A program made the position numbers and the translations under genes. A stretch of DNA of 37,971 nt, taken from positions 36,070 to 74,040 of the forward strand of contig NZ_FWER01000002.1 of assembly GCF_900169785.1 (NCBI RefSeq). Direction: 5' to 3'. Below are positions 15,744-24,348 of the stretch, piece by piece (the stretch's first letter is position 1; the number at the start of each line of letters is the position of its first letter). The notes beneath the pieces are model-generated. The model was not told where the DNA came from. It searched no databases and saw only the letters and a program-made list of their open reading frames with translations. The stretch comes from Rhizobium sullae (lineage in GTDB: Bacteria > Pseudomonadota > Alphaproteobacteria > Rhizobiales > Rhizobiaceae).

Positions 15744-17066
15744 TTACGCCAAGAGCTTGTTGATCGCCGCGTCGATCGTCATCGTTTCGCGGGCACCGGT
15801 CTTGCGGTCCTTGAGTTCCACTTCGCCGTTTGCGACCGCGCGCGGGCCGGCGATGACCTGCACGGGTATGCCGATCAGGTCAGCGGTGGCGAACTTCGTT
15901 CCGGCGCGATCATCGGTGTCGTCATAGAGGACGTCCTTGCCGGCCTTCGAAAGTGCCGCGTAGATTTTATTGCAGACGCCGTCGCAGGCGGCATCGCCCG
16001 CCTTCATGTTGATTACGATCGCATCGAACGGCGCAACAGAAGCCGGCCAGATGATTCCGTTGTCGTCATGCGATGCTTCGATGATGGCGGGAACAAGGCG
16101 GGTCGGCCCGATACCGTAGGAACCCATGTGGACGGTGTGTTCCTTGCCGTCCGGACCCTGCACCTTAGCGCCCATTGGCTCGGAGTATTTGGTGCCGAAA
16201 TAAAAGATGTGGCCGACCTCGATGCCGCGGGCGGAAAGACGCTCGCCTTCCGGAAGGGCGTTGAACGCAGCTTCGTCGTGCATCTCCGAGGTGGCCGCAT
16301 AAACAGAGGTCCACTTGTCGAAAATCGCATTCAGGCCGGCGACATCGTCGAAGTCGGTGTCGGCCGGCGGGATATCGAAATTGACGAAATCCTTGTGGCT
16401 ATAAACTTCGGATTCGCCGGTTTCCGCGAGAATGATGAATTCGTGGCTAAGATCGCCACCGATGGGACCGGTGTCGGCGCGCATCGGAATGGCGCGCAGG
16501 CCCAGGCGGTCGAAGGTGCGCAGATAGGCCGCGAACATTTTCTTATAGGAGTGCTCGGCGCCTTCGCGCGTCAGGTCGAAGGAATAGGCGTCCTTCATCA
16601 TGAACTCGCGCGAGCGCATGGTGCCGAAACGCGGACGGATCTCGTCGCGGAACTTCAGCTGGATGTGATAGAGGTTCAGCGGCAGGTTCTTGTAGGACTT
16701 GACGTAGGAACGGAAGATATCCGTCACCATCTCCTCATTCGTCGGTCCATAGAGCATCGGCCGGTCCTGGCGGTCCTTGATGCGCAACATCTCCTTGCCG
16801 TAGGCGTCGTAGCGCCCGCTCTCCTGCCAGAGCTCGGCGGACTGCAGCGTCGGCATGGAAAGCTCGATTGCGCCGCTGCGGTTCTGCTCCTCGCGGATAA
16901 TGGTGTTCACCTTGTCGAGAACGCGCTTGCCTAGCGGCAGCCAGGAATAAATGCCCTGCGATTGCTGGCGGATCATGCCGGCGCGCAGCATCAGCCGGTG
17001 GGAGACGATTTCCGCCTCCTTGGGGTTTTCCTTGAGGATAGGCATGAAATAGCGGGACAGTCGCAT
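15744..17066 (-). CDS. proS: Prolyl-tRNA synthetase
   Basis: A 440-residue class II aminoacyl-tRNA synthetase that charges tRNA-Pro. The ATG at 17066 gives the family start [15 protein letters not shown]; the 25-codon longer frame is unsupported. TNEE (109-112), motif 2 [17 protein letters not shown] (139-155), and motif 3 [13 protein letters not shown] are present. The protein is about 130 residues shorter than E. coli ProRS because the editing insertion between motifs 2 and 3 is missing, as usual in alphaproteobacteria, where separate proteins do the editing. It heads proS-lolC/E-lolD, has its own promoter at 17244-17272 and a leader of about 170 nt with a hairpin next to the start codon. 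Confidence 0.96.
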   Translation of the reverse strand: MRLSRYFMPILKENPKEAEIVSHRLMLRAGMIRQQSQGIYSWLPLGKRVLDKVNTIIREEQNRSGAIELSMPTLQSAELWQESGRYDAYGKEMLRIKDRQDRPMLYGPTNEEMVTDIFRSYVKSYKNLPLNLYHIQLKFRDEIRPRFGTMRSREFMMKDAYSFDLTREGAEHSYKKMFAAYLRTFDRLGLRAIPMRADTGPIGGDLSHEFIILAETGESEVYSHKDFVNFDIPPADTDFDDVAGLNAIFDKWTSVYAATSEMHDEAAFNALPEGERLSARGIEVGHIFYFGTKYSEPMGAKVQGPDGKEHTVHMGSYGIGPTRLVPAIIEASHDDNGIIWPASVAPFDAIVINMKAGDAACDGVCNKIYAALSKAGKDVLYDDTDDRAGTKFATADLIGIPVQVIAGPRAVANGEVELKDRKTGARETMTIDAAINKLLA

Positions 17067-17087
17067 GACGGATTCCAGAGCAGTTGG

Positions 17088-17110
17088 GATTCCGCGTCTC
17101 ATGCGGAATC
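17088..17110 (-). promoter_or_regulatory. Hairpin in the proS leader
   Basis: GATTCCGC (17088-17095) and GCGGAATC (17103-17110) pair perfectly around a 7-nt loop. It begins 21 nt upstream of the proS start codon in the transcribed leader. It may affect translation or mRNA stability. No T-box features were seen. Confidence 0.35.
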
Positions 17111-17243
17111 GACAGCAATCGTTGATATCGGGTGCGTTCATAACCGCTTCGCGGCCGGAAAGAAACCCGCGTGACGCGCGAGCAGCCTATCGTAGACGCA
17201 AGTTTGCGGCCGAAAAATGCCAATGCGAAGAAAAGCGGGCGTT

Positions 17244-17272
17244 TCTAAAGGTTTGCATCAAAATGTTGTCAA
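17244..17272 (-). promoter_or_regulatory. proS promoter
   Basis: Minus-strand TTGACA (17267-17272), 17-bp spacer, TTTAGA (17244-17249). This is a close match to the rhizobial housekeeping promoter. The start site would be near 17237. Confidence 0.65.
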
Positions 17273-17316
17273 CAGGAATTTTTTTCTGAAGTGTAGCAAA
17301 AATGCAAAAAAAGCTG

Positions 17317-17345
17317 GTGACAAAGCTTATTCTTTGAGCTAGCTT
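17317..17345 (+). promoter_or_regulatory. Putative promoter of the small RNA
   Basis: GTGACA (17317-17322), 17-bp spacer, TAGCTT (17340-17345), divergent from the proS promoter 45 bp away. The match is moderate, but the position suits the downstream terminator. Confidence 0.4.
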
Positions 17346-17351
17346 TAGCTC

Positions 17352-17496
17352 ACAAAACAGGCAGGGAGATTAAATTCCTGTCGAATTCGCGGTCAAGTCT
17401 TGGGAGGATCAGATCTTAGGCGCGCTCGTCGCAGCCCCGGCAACGGTTACAGATCACGCGATACTTAAAACAAGGCTTTCAGCCTTGTTTTTTTTT
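17352..17496 (+). ncRNA. Likely alpha-r9-type trans-encoded small RNA
   Basis: A segment of about 145 nt lies between a promoter-like sequence and a very strong intrinsic terminator. It has no convincing protein frame. ACAGG/CCTGT forms a 5' hairpin near 17357-17381 and GATC/GATC-rich and GC-rich segments follow, with the terminator helix at the 3' end. From memory, the Sinorhizobium meliloti small RNA Smr9C (family alpha-r9, about 149 nt) lies in the intergenic region between the homologues of the DUF1467 gene and proS; position and length agree. I cannot align sequences here, so the family name rests on synteny and size. Confidence 0.55.
17467..17496 (+). terminator. Intrinsic terminator of the small RNA
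   Basis: AAAACAAGGC (17467-17476) pairs with GCCTTGTTTT (17482-17491) around a 5-nt loop. The T run continues to 17496. This is one of the clearest terminators in the window. Confidence 0.85.
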
Positions 17497-17658
17497 GGTT
17501 TTTCGACCTGCTCGTTCGCAGAAAAACCGTCTTCCTTCCCTTACGGCACGTTTCTCATGCCGTAGCGTGAGTTCCATGCAGCAATTCCATGACACGTGCA
17601 TGACAGCTCCGAAGCCCTCGGAGTTACACATGCCCAAAGTTTGAGCAAAAGCTCCGCC
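17497..17658. other. Hairpin-rich intergenic segment downstream of DUF1467 gene
   Basis: There is no gene here, but several perfect inverted repeats: GGTTTTTC/GAAAAACC (17497-17504 with 17521-17528), TACGGCA/TGCCGTA (17542-17548 with 17558-17564), and CTCCGA/TCGGAG (17607-17612 with 17618-17623). On the minus strand they follow the DUF1467 gene and may end or protect its transcript. Confidence 0.5.
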
Positions 17659-17934
17659 TCACCGGAAGCTTGGGCCTATCTGCGGGAGAGCGTCAAACCC
17701 CCAGCCGAAATAGGTCGAGGAGATATACCAGGCGCCGTAGATGACCGCGGAAACGATGGTCGTCAGCGAGAAGGTGAAGAGCGCCCGAAAACGCGTCGGC
17801 GCGCTCGGTACGGTGCCGAGAACCACGTCATTGTCCTCCGCCTGCGTGCGCAGGCCGATCGGCAGCACGGCAAAAAGCGTGATCCACCAGACGATGAAAT
17901 AGACGGCAAAGCCCTGTAGAAAAACCTGCAGCAT
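17659..17934 (-). CDS. DUF1467 family membrane protein
   Basis: A 91-residue protein with two hydrophobic segments (about 5-26 and 53-74) joined by a polar loop containing LRTQAEDNDVVLGTVPSAPTRFR. The GLRTQ..GT.PSAP pattern is characteristic of DUF1467, a small alphaproteobacterial family typically encoded just upstream of proS. The function is unknown. The start ATG is preceded by AGGACACAGGA. A good promoter (17978-18006) lies upstream, and a perfect palindrome sits in the leader. The gene is 592 bp from proS, with the small RNA in between, so it is probably a separate transcript. Confidence 0.85.
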   Translation of the reverse strand: MLQVFLQGFAVYFIVWWITLFAVLPIGLRTQAEDNDVVLGTVPSAPTRFRALFTFSLTTIVSAVIYGAWYISSTYFGWGFDALPQIGPSFR

Positions 17935-17953
17935 TCCTGTGTCCTAAGACGCC

Positions 17954-17970
17954 GTTGCAAACATTGCAAC
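17954..17970. promoter_or_regulatory. Palindrome in the DUF1467 gene leader
   Basis: GTTGCAA-ACA-TTGCAAC is a perfect 7-bp inverted repeat. It lies immediately downstream of the predicted start site, between promoter and start codon, a position that suits a repressor site or a small RNA hairpin. Confidence 0.4.
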
Positions 17971-17977
17971 AGACGCG

Positions 17978-18006
17978 CTTATAGAGCGGAATGGCGGATA
18001 GCTCAA
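17978..18006 (-). promoter_or_regulatory. Promoter of DUF1467 gene
   Basis: Minus-strand TTGAGC (18001-18006), 17-bp spacer, TATAAG (17978-17983), a good housekeeping match. The start site would be near 17971. Confidence 0.6.
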
Positions 18007-18120
18007 ATGGTGTCCGGCCGCCTTGCGCAGTCGGTTCGCTCTGCCGCAGCATCAATCTTCATGCAGCGCCCGGTCATAAAGCTCTTTGCATGCTGGGAGC
18101 CTATCCGTCAGCCGCCGTGC

Positions 18121-18440
18121 TTAATTATTTTCTGCAAGCTTGATGTATTGGGTGATGCTGGCCTTCATAAGTCTGTCTGCGTCCGTCGCCGCATTGCCGG
18201 CGCGCTGCAGGTTTCGGCGGCCAACGCTTCGCAAGAGTACATAGCGGTCATTCATGCTTTCGCGTCGTATCGTCTGCCAATTGGCGGGATAAATCTCGAC
18301 CAGCAGCCGGATAAGGCCGCACATTCCAACTGCCGTGTGCCCTTCTCCTGAACTAGGGGCAGTCTTTCTTTCGCCGCCGAAAAGGTGGGGCTCCAGACCA
18401 CAAGCAACATAGCAAGCAAAATGGCTGCTGAACCTCGCAT
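18121..18440 (-). pseudogene. Small exported protein gene, apparently frameshifted
   Basis: The ATG at 18440 (MRGSAAILLAMLLVVW, cleavage near FSAA) follows GAGGGATCGAC and encodes a signal peptide, but its frame runs out at 18252. The adjacent frame continues with gene-like sequence (LIRLLVEIYPANWQTIRRES... to IKLAENN, stop at 18121) that has no good start of its own. Joining the two, with a shift somewhere within about 18310-18365, gives one secreted protein of about 105 residues. Either the gene is broken, or there is a sequencing error, or two short proteins are made. The family is not recognised. It lies downstream of mce on the same strand. Confidence 0.45.
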
Positions 18441-18521
18441 GTCGATCCCTCTGTTCTTCATGAACGGATAGCACCAAGCACTGAAAGCAACCAAGAGTGG
18501 TGGATTCTTAGAGAATTCGCC

Positions 18522-18926
18522 TCAAATCTGTTCCAACTCGATCAGCGTGCCGAAGAAGTCCTTCGGATGCAGGAAGAGCACGGGCTTTCCATGGGCACCA
18601 GTCTGAGGTTCGCCGCTGCCGAGCACCCTTGCCCCTGATTTCACGAGTTGCTCGCGCGCGGCAATGATGTCCGAAACCTCGTAGCAGATGTGGTGCATGC
18701 CGCCAGAAGGATTTTTTTCGAGGAAGGCGGCGATCGGCGAATATTCGCCGAGCGGCTCCAGCAGCTCCACCTTCGTGTTCGGCAGTTCCACGAAGACGAC
18801 GGTGACGCCGTGTTCAGGCAAAACTTGCGGCTGCGAGACCCTGGCGCCCAGGGTATCGCGGTAGCTTGCCGTTGCTGCGGCAAGGTCGGGAACGGCGATG
18901 GCTATATGGTTGACGCGGCCGAGCAT
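18522..18926 (-). CDS. mce: Methylmalonyl-CoA epimerase
   Basis: A 134-residue protein of the glyoxalase/VOC fold that interconverts (R)- and (S)-methylmalonyl-CoA in propionyl-CoA catabolism. Metal ligands fit the family: His7 (VNHIAIAVPDL), His79 in GGMHHICYEV, and Glu130 in GTLIELEQ, with a glutamate-rich strand KVELLEPLG between. It starts 3 bp after the rnj stop and is the last gene of the long minus-strand unit that begins at nuoA. Its metabolic role differs from its neighbours, so linkage probably reflects shared transcription rather than a pathway. Confidence 0.92.
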   Translation of the reverse strand: MLGRVNHIAIAVPDLAAATASYRDTLGARVSQPQVLPEHGVTVVFVELPNTKVELLEPLGEYSPIAAFLEKNPSGGMHHICYEVSDIIAAREQLVKSGARVLGSGEPQTGAHGKPVLFLHPKDFFGTLIELEQI

Positions 18927-18929
18927 CGA

Positions 18930-20600
18930 TCAGACCTTTGTGATGAACGCGGTTACGATCGGCTTCTTGCCCCAGGTCTGGTTTGCCGCGGCACGGACTG
19001 CGCGGCGCACCGCTTCCTGCATCATGTCGAGGTCCTTGCGGCGGGCACGCGGGATGCTTTCTATGGCGCCGACGACAGCGTCGAAGAGTGTGTCTTCCAT
19101 TTCGTCGCCCTCGTCGTCATAGTCCGGCAGGCCGATCGCGACGAGATCAGGATCGCCAACGATGTCGTAGCGGCTGTCGATCACGACGTTGACCGCGACG
19201 TGGCCGACATAGGAAAGCTTCTTCCGATCGCCGATGCCCATCTCATCGAAATCGCCGATCAGCGAGCCGTCCTTGTAGATACGCCCGTGCGGCGCCTCGT
19301 CGATGACTTCGACCGGACCGGGCGCAAGCCGCAGGATGTCGCCGTTGCGCACGCGCGGCACGATGCCGATGCCGGATTGTTCCGCCAGCTCCTTATGGGC
19401 CGACAGATGTATCGCCTCGCCGTGCACGGGCACGACAATCTTCGGACGCGTCAGCTCGTACATCTTCTGCAGCTCGTTGCGGCGCGGATGGCCGGAGACG
19501 TGAACGAGGGCTTCGTTGTCGGTGATGACGTGCACGCCCTGCTCCGTCAGGCCGTTCTTGATATCCTGGATCGCCTTCTCGTTGCCGGGAATGGCGCGGG
19601 AGGAGAAGACGACGATATCGCCGGCGGCAAGCGCCACGTTGCGCATCTCGTCGCGCGACAGCTTGGCAAGCGCGGCGCGCGGCTCGCCCTGGCTGCCGGT
19701 CAGGATGACCACAACCTTGTCGCGCGGAATGTAGCCGTATTCGTCCTCGGAGATGAAGGGCTTTACGCCTTCCATCAGGCCAACATCACGCGAAACGTCG
19801 ACGACGCGCTTCAGCGAGCTTCCGAGCAGCAACACCTCACGGCCCGCGGCTTCGGCGGCCTCAGCAATAGTGCGGATACGGCCGACGTTCGACGAGAAGC
19901 TGGTGATTGCCACCCGACCTTCGGCATTCTCGATGATCCTGCTCAGGCTTTCCGAAACGTCCCTTTCGGACGGCGAGACGCCGTCGCGCAGCGCGTTGGT
20001 GGAATCGCACATCAGTGCCAGCACGCCTTCGTCGCCGAGCTGGCGGAAGCGGGTCTCGTCGGTCAGCGGCCCGAGCGACGGTTCGTGATCGATCTTCCAG
20101 TCGCCGGTGTGGATCACATTGCCGAGCGGCGTGCGGATCATCAGCGACATCGGCTCTGGAATCGAGTGATTGACGGCCACGCCTTCGATGCTGAAGGGAC
20201 CGGCATTGATCGTATCGCCCGCCTTGAACATCGTCACGGGCACTTCGCCGATCGCATCCTTCTCGAAATTGCGCTTAGCCTCGAGCAGGCCCGCGGTGAA
20301 GGGCGAGCCGTAGACGGGAACATTCAGGCCCGGCCAGAGATCGGCCAACGCACCGTAGTGATCCTCATGCGCATGCGTGATGATGATCGCCTTGAGGTTC
20401 TTGCGCTCGGCGGCGAGAAAGCGAATGTCGGGCAGCACCAGATCGACGCCCGGGAGATCCGGACCGGGGAAGGTGACGCCGCAATCGACCATGATCCACT
20501 GGCGGTTTCCCGCCGGGCCGTAACCGTACAGCGCGAGATTCATGCCGATCTCGCCGACACCGCCCAAGGGCAGAAATACCAGTTCGTCCTGCTTAGCCAT
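18930..20600 (-). CDS. rnj: Ribonuclease J
   Basis: A 556-residue metallo-beta-lactamase/beta-CASP nuclease. The zinc-binding THAHEDHYGAL motif is at 75-85, and GNVIHTGDWKIDHEP and CDSTNA follow. The beta-CASP region holds SRAIPGNEKAI and the HVSGHPRRNE motif. RNase J processes and degrades RNA with endonuclease and 5'-exonuclease activity; in rhizobia it takes part in rRNA 5' maturation and mRNA turnover. I chose the ATG at 20600 (MAKQDELVFL), with GGAG just upstream, over the GTG at 20609. The birA stop lies 8 bp upstream, so expression is coupled. Confidence 0.94.
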   Translation of the reverse strand: MAKQDELVFLPLGGVGEIGMNLALYGYGPAGNRQWIMVDCGVTFPGPDLPGVDLVLPDIRFLAAERKNLKAIIITHAHEDHYGALADLWPGLNVPVYGSPFTAGLLEAKRNFEKDAIGEVPVTMFKAGDTINAGPFSIEGVAVNHSIPEPMSLMIRTPLGNVIHTGDWKIDHEPSLGPLTDETRFRQLGDEGVLALMCDSTNALRDGVSPSERDVSESLSRIIENAEGRVAITSFSSNVGRIRTIAEAAEAAGREVLLLGSSLKRVVDVSRDVGLMEGVKPFISEDEYGYIPRDKVVVILTGSQGEPRAALAKLSRDEMRNVALAAGDIVVFSSRAIPGNEKAIQDIKNGLTEQGVHVITDNEALVHVSGHPRRNELQKMYELTRPKIVVPVHGEAIHLSAHKELAEQSGIGIVPRVRNGDILRLAPGPVEVIDEAPHGRIYKDGSLIGDFDEMGIGDRKKLSYVGHVAVNVVIDSRYDIVGDPDLVAIGLPDYDDEGDEMEDTLFDAVVGAIESIPRARRKDLDMMQEAVRRAVRAAANQTWGKKPIVTAFITKV

Positions 20601-20608
20601 AAGCTCCA

Positions 20609-21373
20609 CTATCCAAAAAATACATCCCCGGCGGCAATCCGCATCATCTTGCCCGCGCCGGTTTCGAGCATCAACACGCCATTATCATCAATCCCGGCGA
20701 ATTGTCCGGAAATCGAGCGGTCCGGCAGGTTGACCGTGATCTTTTCGCCGATGCCGCAGGCCACATCTCGCCAGCGGGCGGCGATCTCGCGAACGCCGCG
20801 CCCCTCGTTCCAGATATCGAGCACCTCGGCCATCGAAGCGAAGAGATGGGCGAAAAGTTCCTCGGGGGCGGCGGTACTTCCCTCTTGGCGCAGGCAAGTC
20901 ACCGGGTAGAGCGGATTGTCGGGCATGACCGAAACGTTGATGCCGATGCCGATCACCAGCGCATAGCGCCCATCCGCAAGCTTTTCACCTTCGACGAGGA
21001 TCCCGCAGGTCTTCCTGCGCCCGATCAGGATATCATTCGGCCATTTCACCTCAAGCGGTGCAGCGCCGGGCGGCAGAACCATGCGGATCGCTCGATGCAC
21101 GGCAACGGCGATCGCCAGCGGGAGCGACGAAAGACGCTCCATCGGCGCCGGATCGATCAAGAGAAGGGAGGCGTAAAGATTGCCGCGTTCCGAAGCCCAG
21201 GTGCGGCCGCGGCGGCCACGGCCGCTCGTCTGCTTCTGCGCGGTCACCCACAGGAAACCGCCGTCCCCTGCCCTAGCGCGGGCAAGGCATTCGCTGTTGG
21301 TGGATGATGTCTCCGACAGCGCCTCGTGCCGGAAATCGCCGAGCGATATCCGGCGCCGCGCGGGAGACATCAT
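20609..21373 (-). CDS. birA: Biotin-[acetyl-CoA-carboxylase] ligase
   Basis: A 254-residue biotin protein ligase that activates biotin with ATP and attaches it to the BCCP-type domain of carboxylases. The biotinyl-AMP loop GRGRRG is at 51-56, and KWPND at 110-114 contains the catalytic lysine. A C-terminal SH3-like domain follows (about 205-254). It lacks the N-terminal helix-turn-helix of E. coli BirA, so it should not act as repressor. Its ATG overlaps the nuoN stop by one base (TGATG), showing translational coupling to the complex I operon. A TTG three bases earlier is possible but less likely. Confidence 0.93.
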   Translation of the reverse strand: MMSPARRRISLGDFRHEALSETSSTNSECLARARAGDGGFLWVTAQKQTSGRGRRGRTWASERGNLYASLLLIDPAPMERLSSLPLAIAVAVHRAIRMVLPPGAAPLEVKWPNDILIGRRKTCGILVEGEKLADGRYALVIGIGINVSVMPDNPLYPVTCLRQEGSTAAPEELFAHLFASMAEVLDIWNEGRGVREIAARWRDVACGIGEKITVNLPDRSISGQFAGIDDNGVLMLETGAGKMMRIAAGDVFFG

Positions 21374-22818
21374 CAAAAGAGCGTCGCAGCCGCGAGTTCG
21401 GCCGCCCCGCCGATCGGCCCGCCGATGACGACATAGGCAAGAACGAACAGCCCGGAAAGGCCGAAGACGAGGCGAAGCGGACCCGAAACGCGGGCAAACT
21501 CATCCGTCGCCTCATCGAACCACATCAGCTTGATGACACGCAGATAATAGTAGGCGCCGACGACCGATGCGAGAACGCCGATGATGGCGAGGGCATAGAG
21601 CTTGGCTTCGATGGCGGCGACGAAGACGAAATACTTCGCGAAGAAGCCTGCAAGCGGCGGAATGCCGGCGAGCGAGAACATCAGGATCGTCAGCACCGTC
21701 GCCATGAAGGGGTTCGTGCTGGAAAGACCTGCCAGATCGTCGACGGCTTCGACGATCGTGCCGTCCTTGCGGCGCATCGACATGATGATCGCAAACGAGC
21801 CGAGCGTCATGACCATGTAGATGACCATGTAAAGCATGACGCCAGTCACACCCGTCTGGTTGCCGGCGGCAAGGCCGACGAGCGCGTAGCCCATGTGACC
21901 GATCGAGGAATAGGCCATCAGCCGCTTGATGTTCCGCTGACCGATGGCGGCGAAGGCGCCGAGCAGCATCGAAGCGATCGAGATGAAGACCACGACCTGC
22001 TGCCAGTCGGCAGCGACCGGCTGGAAGGCGGTGATGACGATACGCGTCATCATGGCCATGGCGGCAACCTTCGGCGCGCTAGCCAGAAAGGCGGTGACCG
22101 GGGTCGGCGCACCTTCGTAGACGTCCGGCGTCCACATGTGGAAGGGAACGGCCGAGATCTTGAAGGCGATGCCTGCGAGGATGAAGACCAGACCGAAGAC
22201 CAGGCCGAGCGAGCGGGCGCCTTCAGCGGACAGCGCCTGGGCGATATCGGCGAAATGCGTGTGGCCGGTGAAGCCGTAGACCAGCGACATGCCGTAGAGC
22301 AGCAAGCCCGAGGAAAGAGCGCCTAGAACGAAATACTTGAGACCCGCTTCCGTGGACTTCAGGTTTTCCCGGTTGATCGCCGCCACGACGTAGATCGCCA
22401 GCGACTGCAACTCGAGGCCGAGATAGAGGGCGATCAGGTCGTTTGCCGAGATCATCAGCATGATGCCGAGCGTGCAGAGCACGAGCAGGACCGGAAACTC
22501 GAACTTGTCGAGCTGGTTTTCCCTGGCAAGGCCGATCGACATGAAGAGCGCCGCGAAGGAGCCGACGAGCGCGGTGATCTTCATGAAGCGGGAGAAGCCG
22601 TCCGCCTGGTAGACGCCGCCATAAGCAAGGCCATCGCCGGGCACGAAGATCAGCCACAGCGCCGAAGCCGCAAACAGGATCAGCGCTAGAACGCTCACCA
22701 TGCGGCCCGACCGCTCGCCCGCAAAGACGCCGATCATGAGCAGGACAAGGGCGCCGACCGCGAGGATGATCTCCGGCGCGGAAAGATACAGGCTTGCGAG
22801 AATGGTTTCAGCGGTCAT
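21373..22818 (-). CDS. nuoN: NADH-quinone oxidoreductase subunit N
   Basis: A 481-residue polytopic inner-membrane protein with about fourteen helices, one of three antiporter-like proton-pumping subunits of complex I. Family segments include [45 protein letters not shown] (with the broken-helix lysine and glutamate region) and [16 protein letters not shown] chose the ATG at 22818 ([10 protein letters not shown]); an upstream TTG is a poor start. It is 18 bp downstream of nuoM and overlaps birA by one base. Confidence 0.96.
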   Translation of the reverse strand: MTAETILASLYLSAPEIILAVGALVLLMIGVFAGERSGRMVSVLALILFAASALWLIFVPGDGLAYGGVYQADGFSRFMKITALVGSFAALFMSIGLARENQLDKFEFPVLLVLCTLGIMLMISANDLIALYLGLELQSLAIYVVAAINRENLKSTEAGLKYFVLGALSSGLLLYGMSLVYGFTGHTHFADIAQALSAEGARSLGLVFGLVFILAGIAFKISAVPFHMWTPDVYEGAPTPVTAFLASAPKVAAMAMMTRIVITAFQPVAADWQQVVVFISIASMLLGAFAAIGQRNIKRLMAYSSIGHMGYALVGLAAGNQTGVTGVMLYMVIYMVMTLGSFAIIMSMRRKDGTIVEAVDDLAGLSSTNPFMATVLTILMFSLAGIPPLAGFFAKYFVFVAAIEAKLYALAIIGVLASVVGAYYYLRVIKLMWFDEATDEFARVSGPLRLVFGLSGLFVLAYVVIGGPIGGAAELAAATLF

Positions 22819-22836
22819 GTGCAAAAAGTCCCGTCA

Positions 22837-24348
22837 TCATTTCATCGACAGCGCAACGTCGTGCGCGGCGTTTACAGCGGCCGTATAGTTGTTCACCAGC
22901 AGGTCCACGGAAGCGGCGGTCGCATCGAAGACCGGGGCTGGATAGACGCCGAAGAAGATCGTCAGCGCCACCAGCGGATAGAGGATCATCTGCTCGCGCG
23001 GCGAAAGATCGAGAAGCGCCTTCAGCTTTTCCTTCTCCAGCGCGCCGAAGATCACGCGGCGATAGAGCCAGAGAGCGTAGGCCGCCGATAGGATCACGCC
23101 GGTTGCAGCGAAGAGCGCTACCCACGTATTGACCCGGAAGACGCCGATCAGCGTCAGGAATTCGCCGATGAAGCCCGAGGTGCCCGGAAGGCCGACATTC
23201 GCCATGGTGAAGACCATGAGGGCCACGGCATATTTCGGCATGTTGTTGACCAGCCCGCCATAGGCCACGATCTCGCGGGTATGGGTGCGGTCATAGATGA
23301 CGCCGACGCAGAGGAAGAGCGCGCCGGAGACGATGCCGTGCGACAGCATCTGGAAGATGGAGCCTTGCACGCCCTGCATGTTCGCCGCGAAGACGCCCAT
23401 GGTGACGTAGCCCATGTGGGCCACCGAGGAATAGGCGATCAGCTTCTTGATATCGTCCTGCATCATCGCGACGAGCGAGGTATAGATGATGGCAATGACC
23501 GACAGGGCGAAGACCAGCGGCGCAAAGAAATCGGACGCGACCGGGAACATGCCGAGCGAGAAACGGATGAGCCCGTAGCCGCCGAGCTTCAGCAGCACGC
23601 CTGCCAGGATGACGGAACCAGCCGTCGGCGCCTGGACGTGCGCATCCGGCAGCCAGGTGTGAACCGGCCACATCGGCATCTTGACGGCAAAGGAGGCGAA
23701 GAAGGCAAGCCACAGCCAGGTCTGCATGGCCGGCGGGAACTTGTAGGCGAGCAGCGCGGAAATATCCGTCGTGCCGGCCTGCCAGTACATCGCCATGATC
23801 GCGAGCAGCATCAGCACGGAGCCGAGCAGCGTATAGAGGAAGAACTTGTAGCTCGCGTAAACGCGGTCCTTGCCACCCCAGACGCCGATGATGAGGAACA
23901 TCGGAATGAGGCCGGCTTCGAAGAAGACGTAGAAAAGCACGATATCAAGCGATACGAAGACGCCGACCATCATCACTTCAAGGATGAGGAAGGCGATCAT
24001 GTATTCCTTCAGGCGCTTCTCGATGGAGAGCCAGCTCGCCAGAATGCAGAAGGGCATGAGGACCGTCGTTAGGATGACGAACAGCATCGAGATGCCGTCG
24101 ACTCCTACGTGATAGCCGATGCCGGTGCCGAGCCAACCGTGCTTCTCGATCATCTGGAAGCCCGGATTCGCATTGTCGAAGCCGATCCAGATGAACAGCG
24201 AAACGATGAACGTGACGATGGTCGTGACCAACGAGATGTTGAGCACGTTGCGCCGGCCGCTCGGGCCGTTTTCGTTCATCAGCAGCAGAAGCACCACGCC
24301 GACGAGCGGCAGGAAGGTGACCGTTGAAAGAATGGGCCAATCGGTCAT
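22837..24348 (-). CDS. nuoM: NADH-quinone oxidoreductase subunit M
   Basis: A 503-residue antiporter-like membrane subunit of complex I (ND4 homologue). Typical segments are [21 protein letters not shown], with the proton-channel glutamate, [28 protein letters not shown], with the broken helix, and [15 protein letters not shown]. The start ATG overlaps the stop of nuoL by one base (TGATG), so the two are translationally coupled. It pumps protons driven by electron transfer in the peripheral arm. Confidence 0.97.
   Translation of the reverse strand: MTDWPILSTVTFLPLVGVVLLLLMNENGPSGRRNVLNISLVTTIVTFIVSLFIWIGFDNANPGFQMIEKHGWLGTGIGYHVGVDGISMLFVILTTVLMPFCILASWLSIEKRLKEYMIAFLILEVMMVGVFVSLDIVLFYVFFEAGLIPMFLIIGVWGGKDRVYASYKFFLYTLLGSVLMLLAIMAMYWQAGTTDISALLAYKFPPAMQTWLWLAFFASFAVKMPMWPVHTWLPDAHVQAPTAGSVILAGVLLKLGGYGLIRFSLGMFPVASDFFAPLVFALSVIAIIYTSLVAMMQDDIKKLIAYSSVAHMGYVTMGVFAANMQGVQGSIFQMLSHGIVSGALFLCVGVIYDRTHTREIVAYGGLVNNMPKYAVALMVFTMANVGLPGTSGFIGEFLTLIGVFRVNTWVALFAATGVILSAAYALWLYRRVIFGALEKEKLKALLDLSPREQMILYPLVALTIFFGVYPAPVFDATAASVDLLVNNYTAAVNAAHDVALSMK

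Noticed and set aside
16997..17141. N-terminal extension of ProRS from the ATG at 17141
   Set aside because: The added residues have no family counterpart and would include the leader hairpin; the ATG at 17066 gives the usual N-terminus.
17066..17237. T-box riboswitch in front of proS
   Set aside because: No T-box consensus or specifier-loop arrangement is seen, and this mechanism is not expected in alphaproteobacteria.
18648..20909. 753-codon + strand frame
   Set aside because: It is the antisense shadow of rnj, mce and part of birA; composition is low-complexity and His/Asp/Arg-rich.
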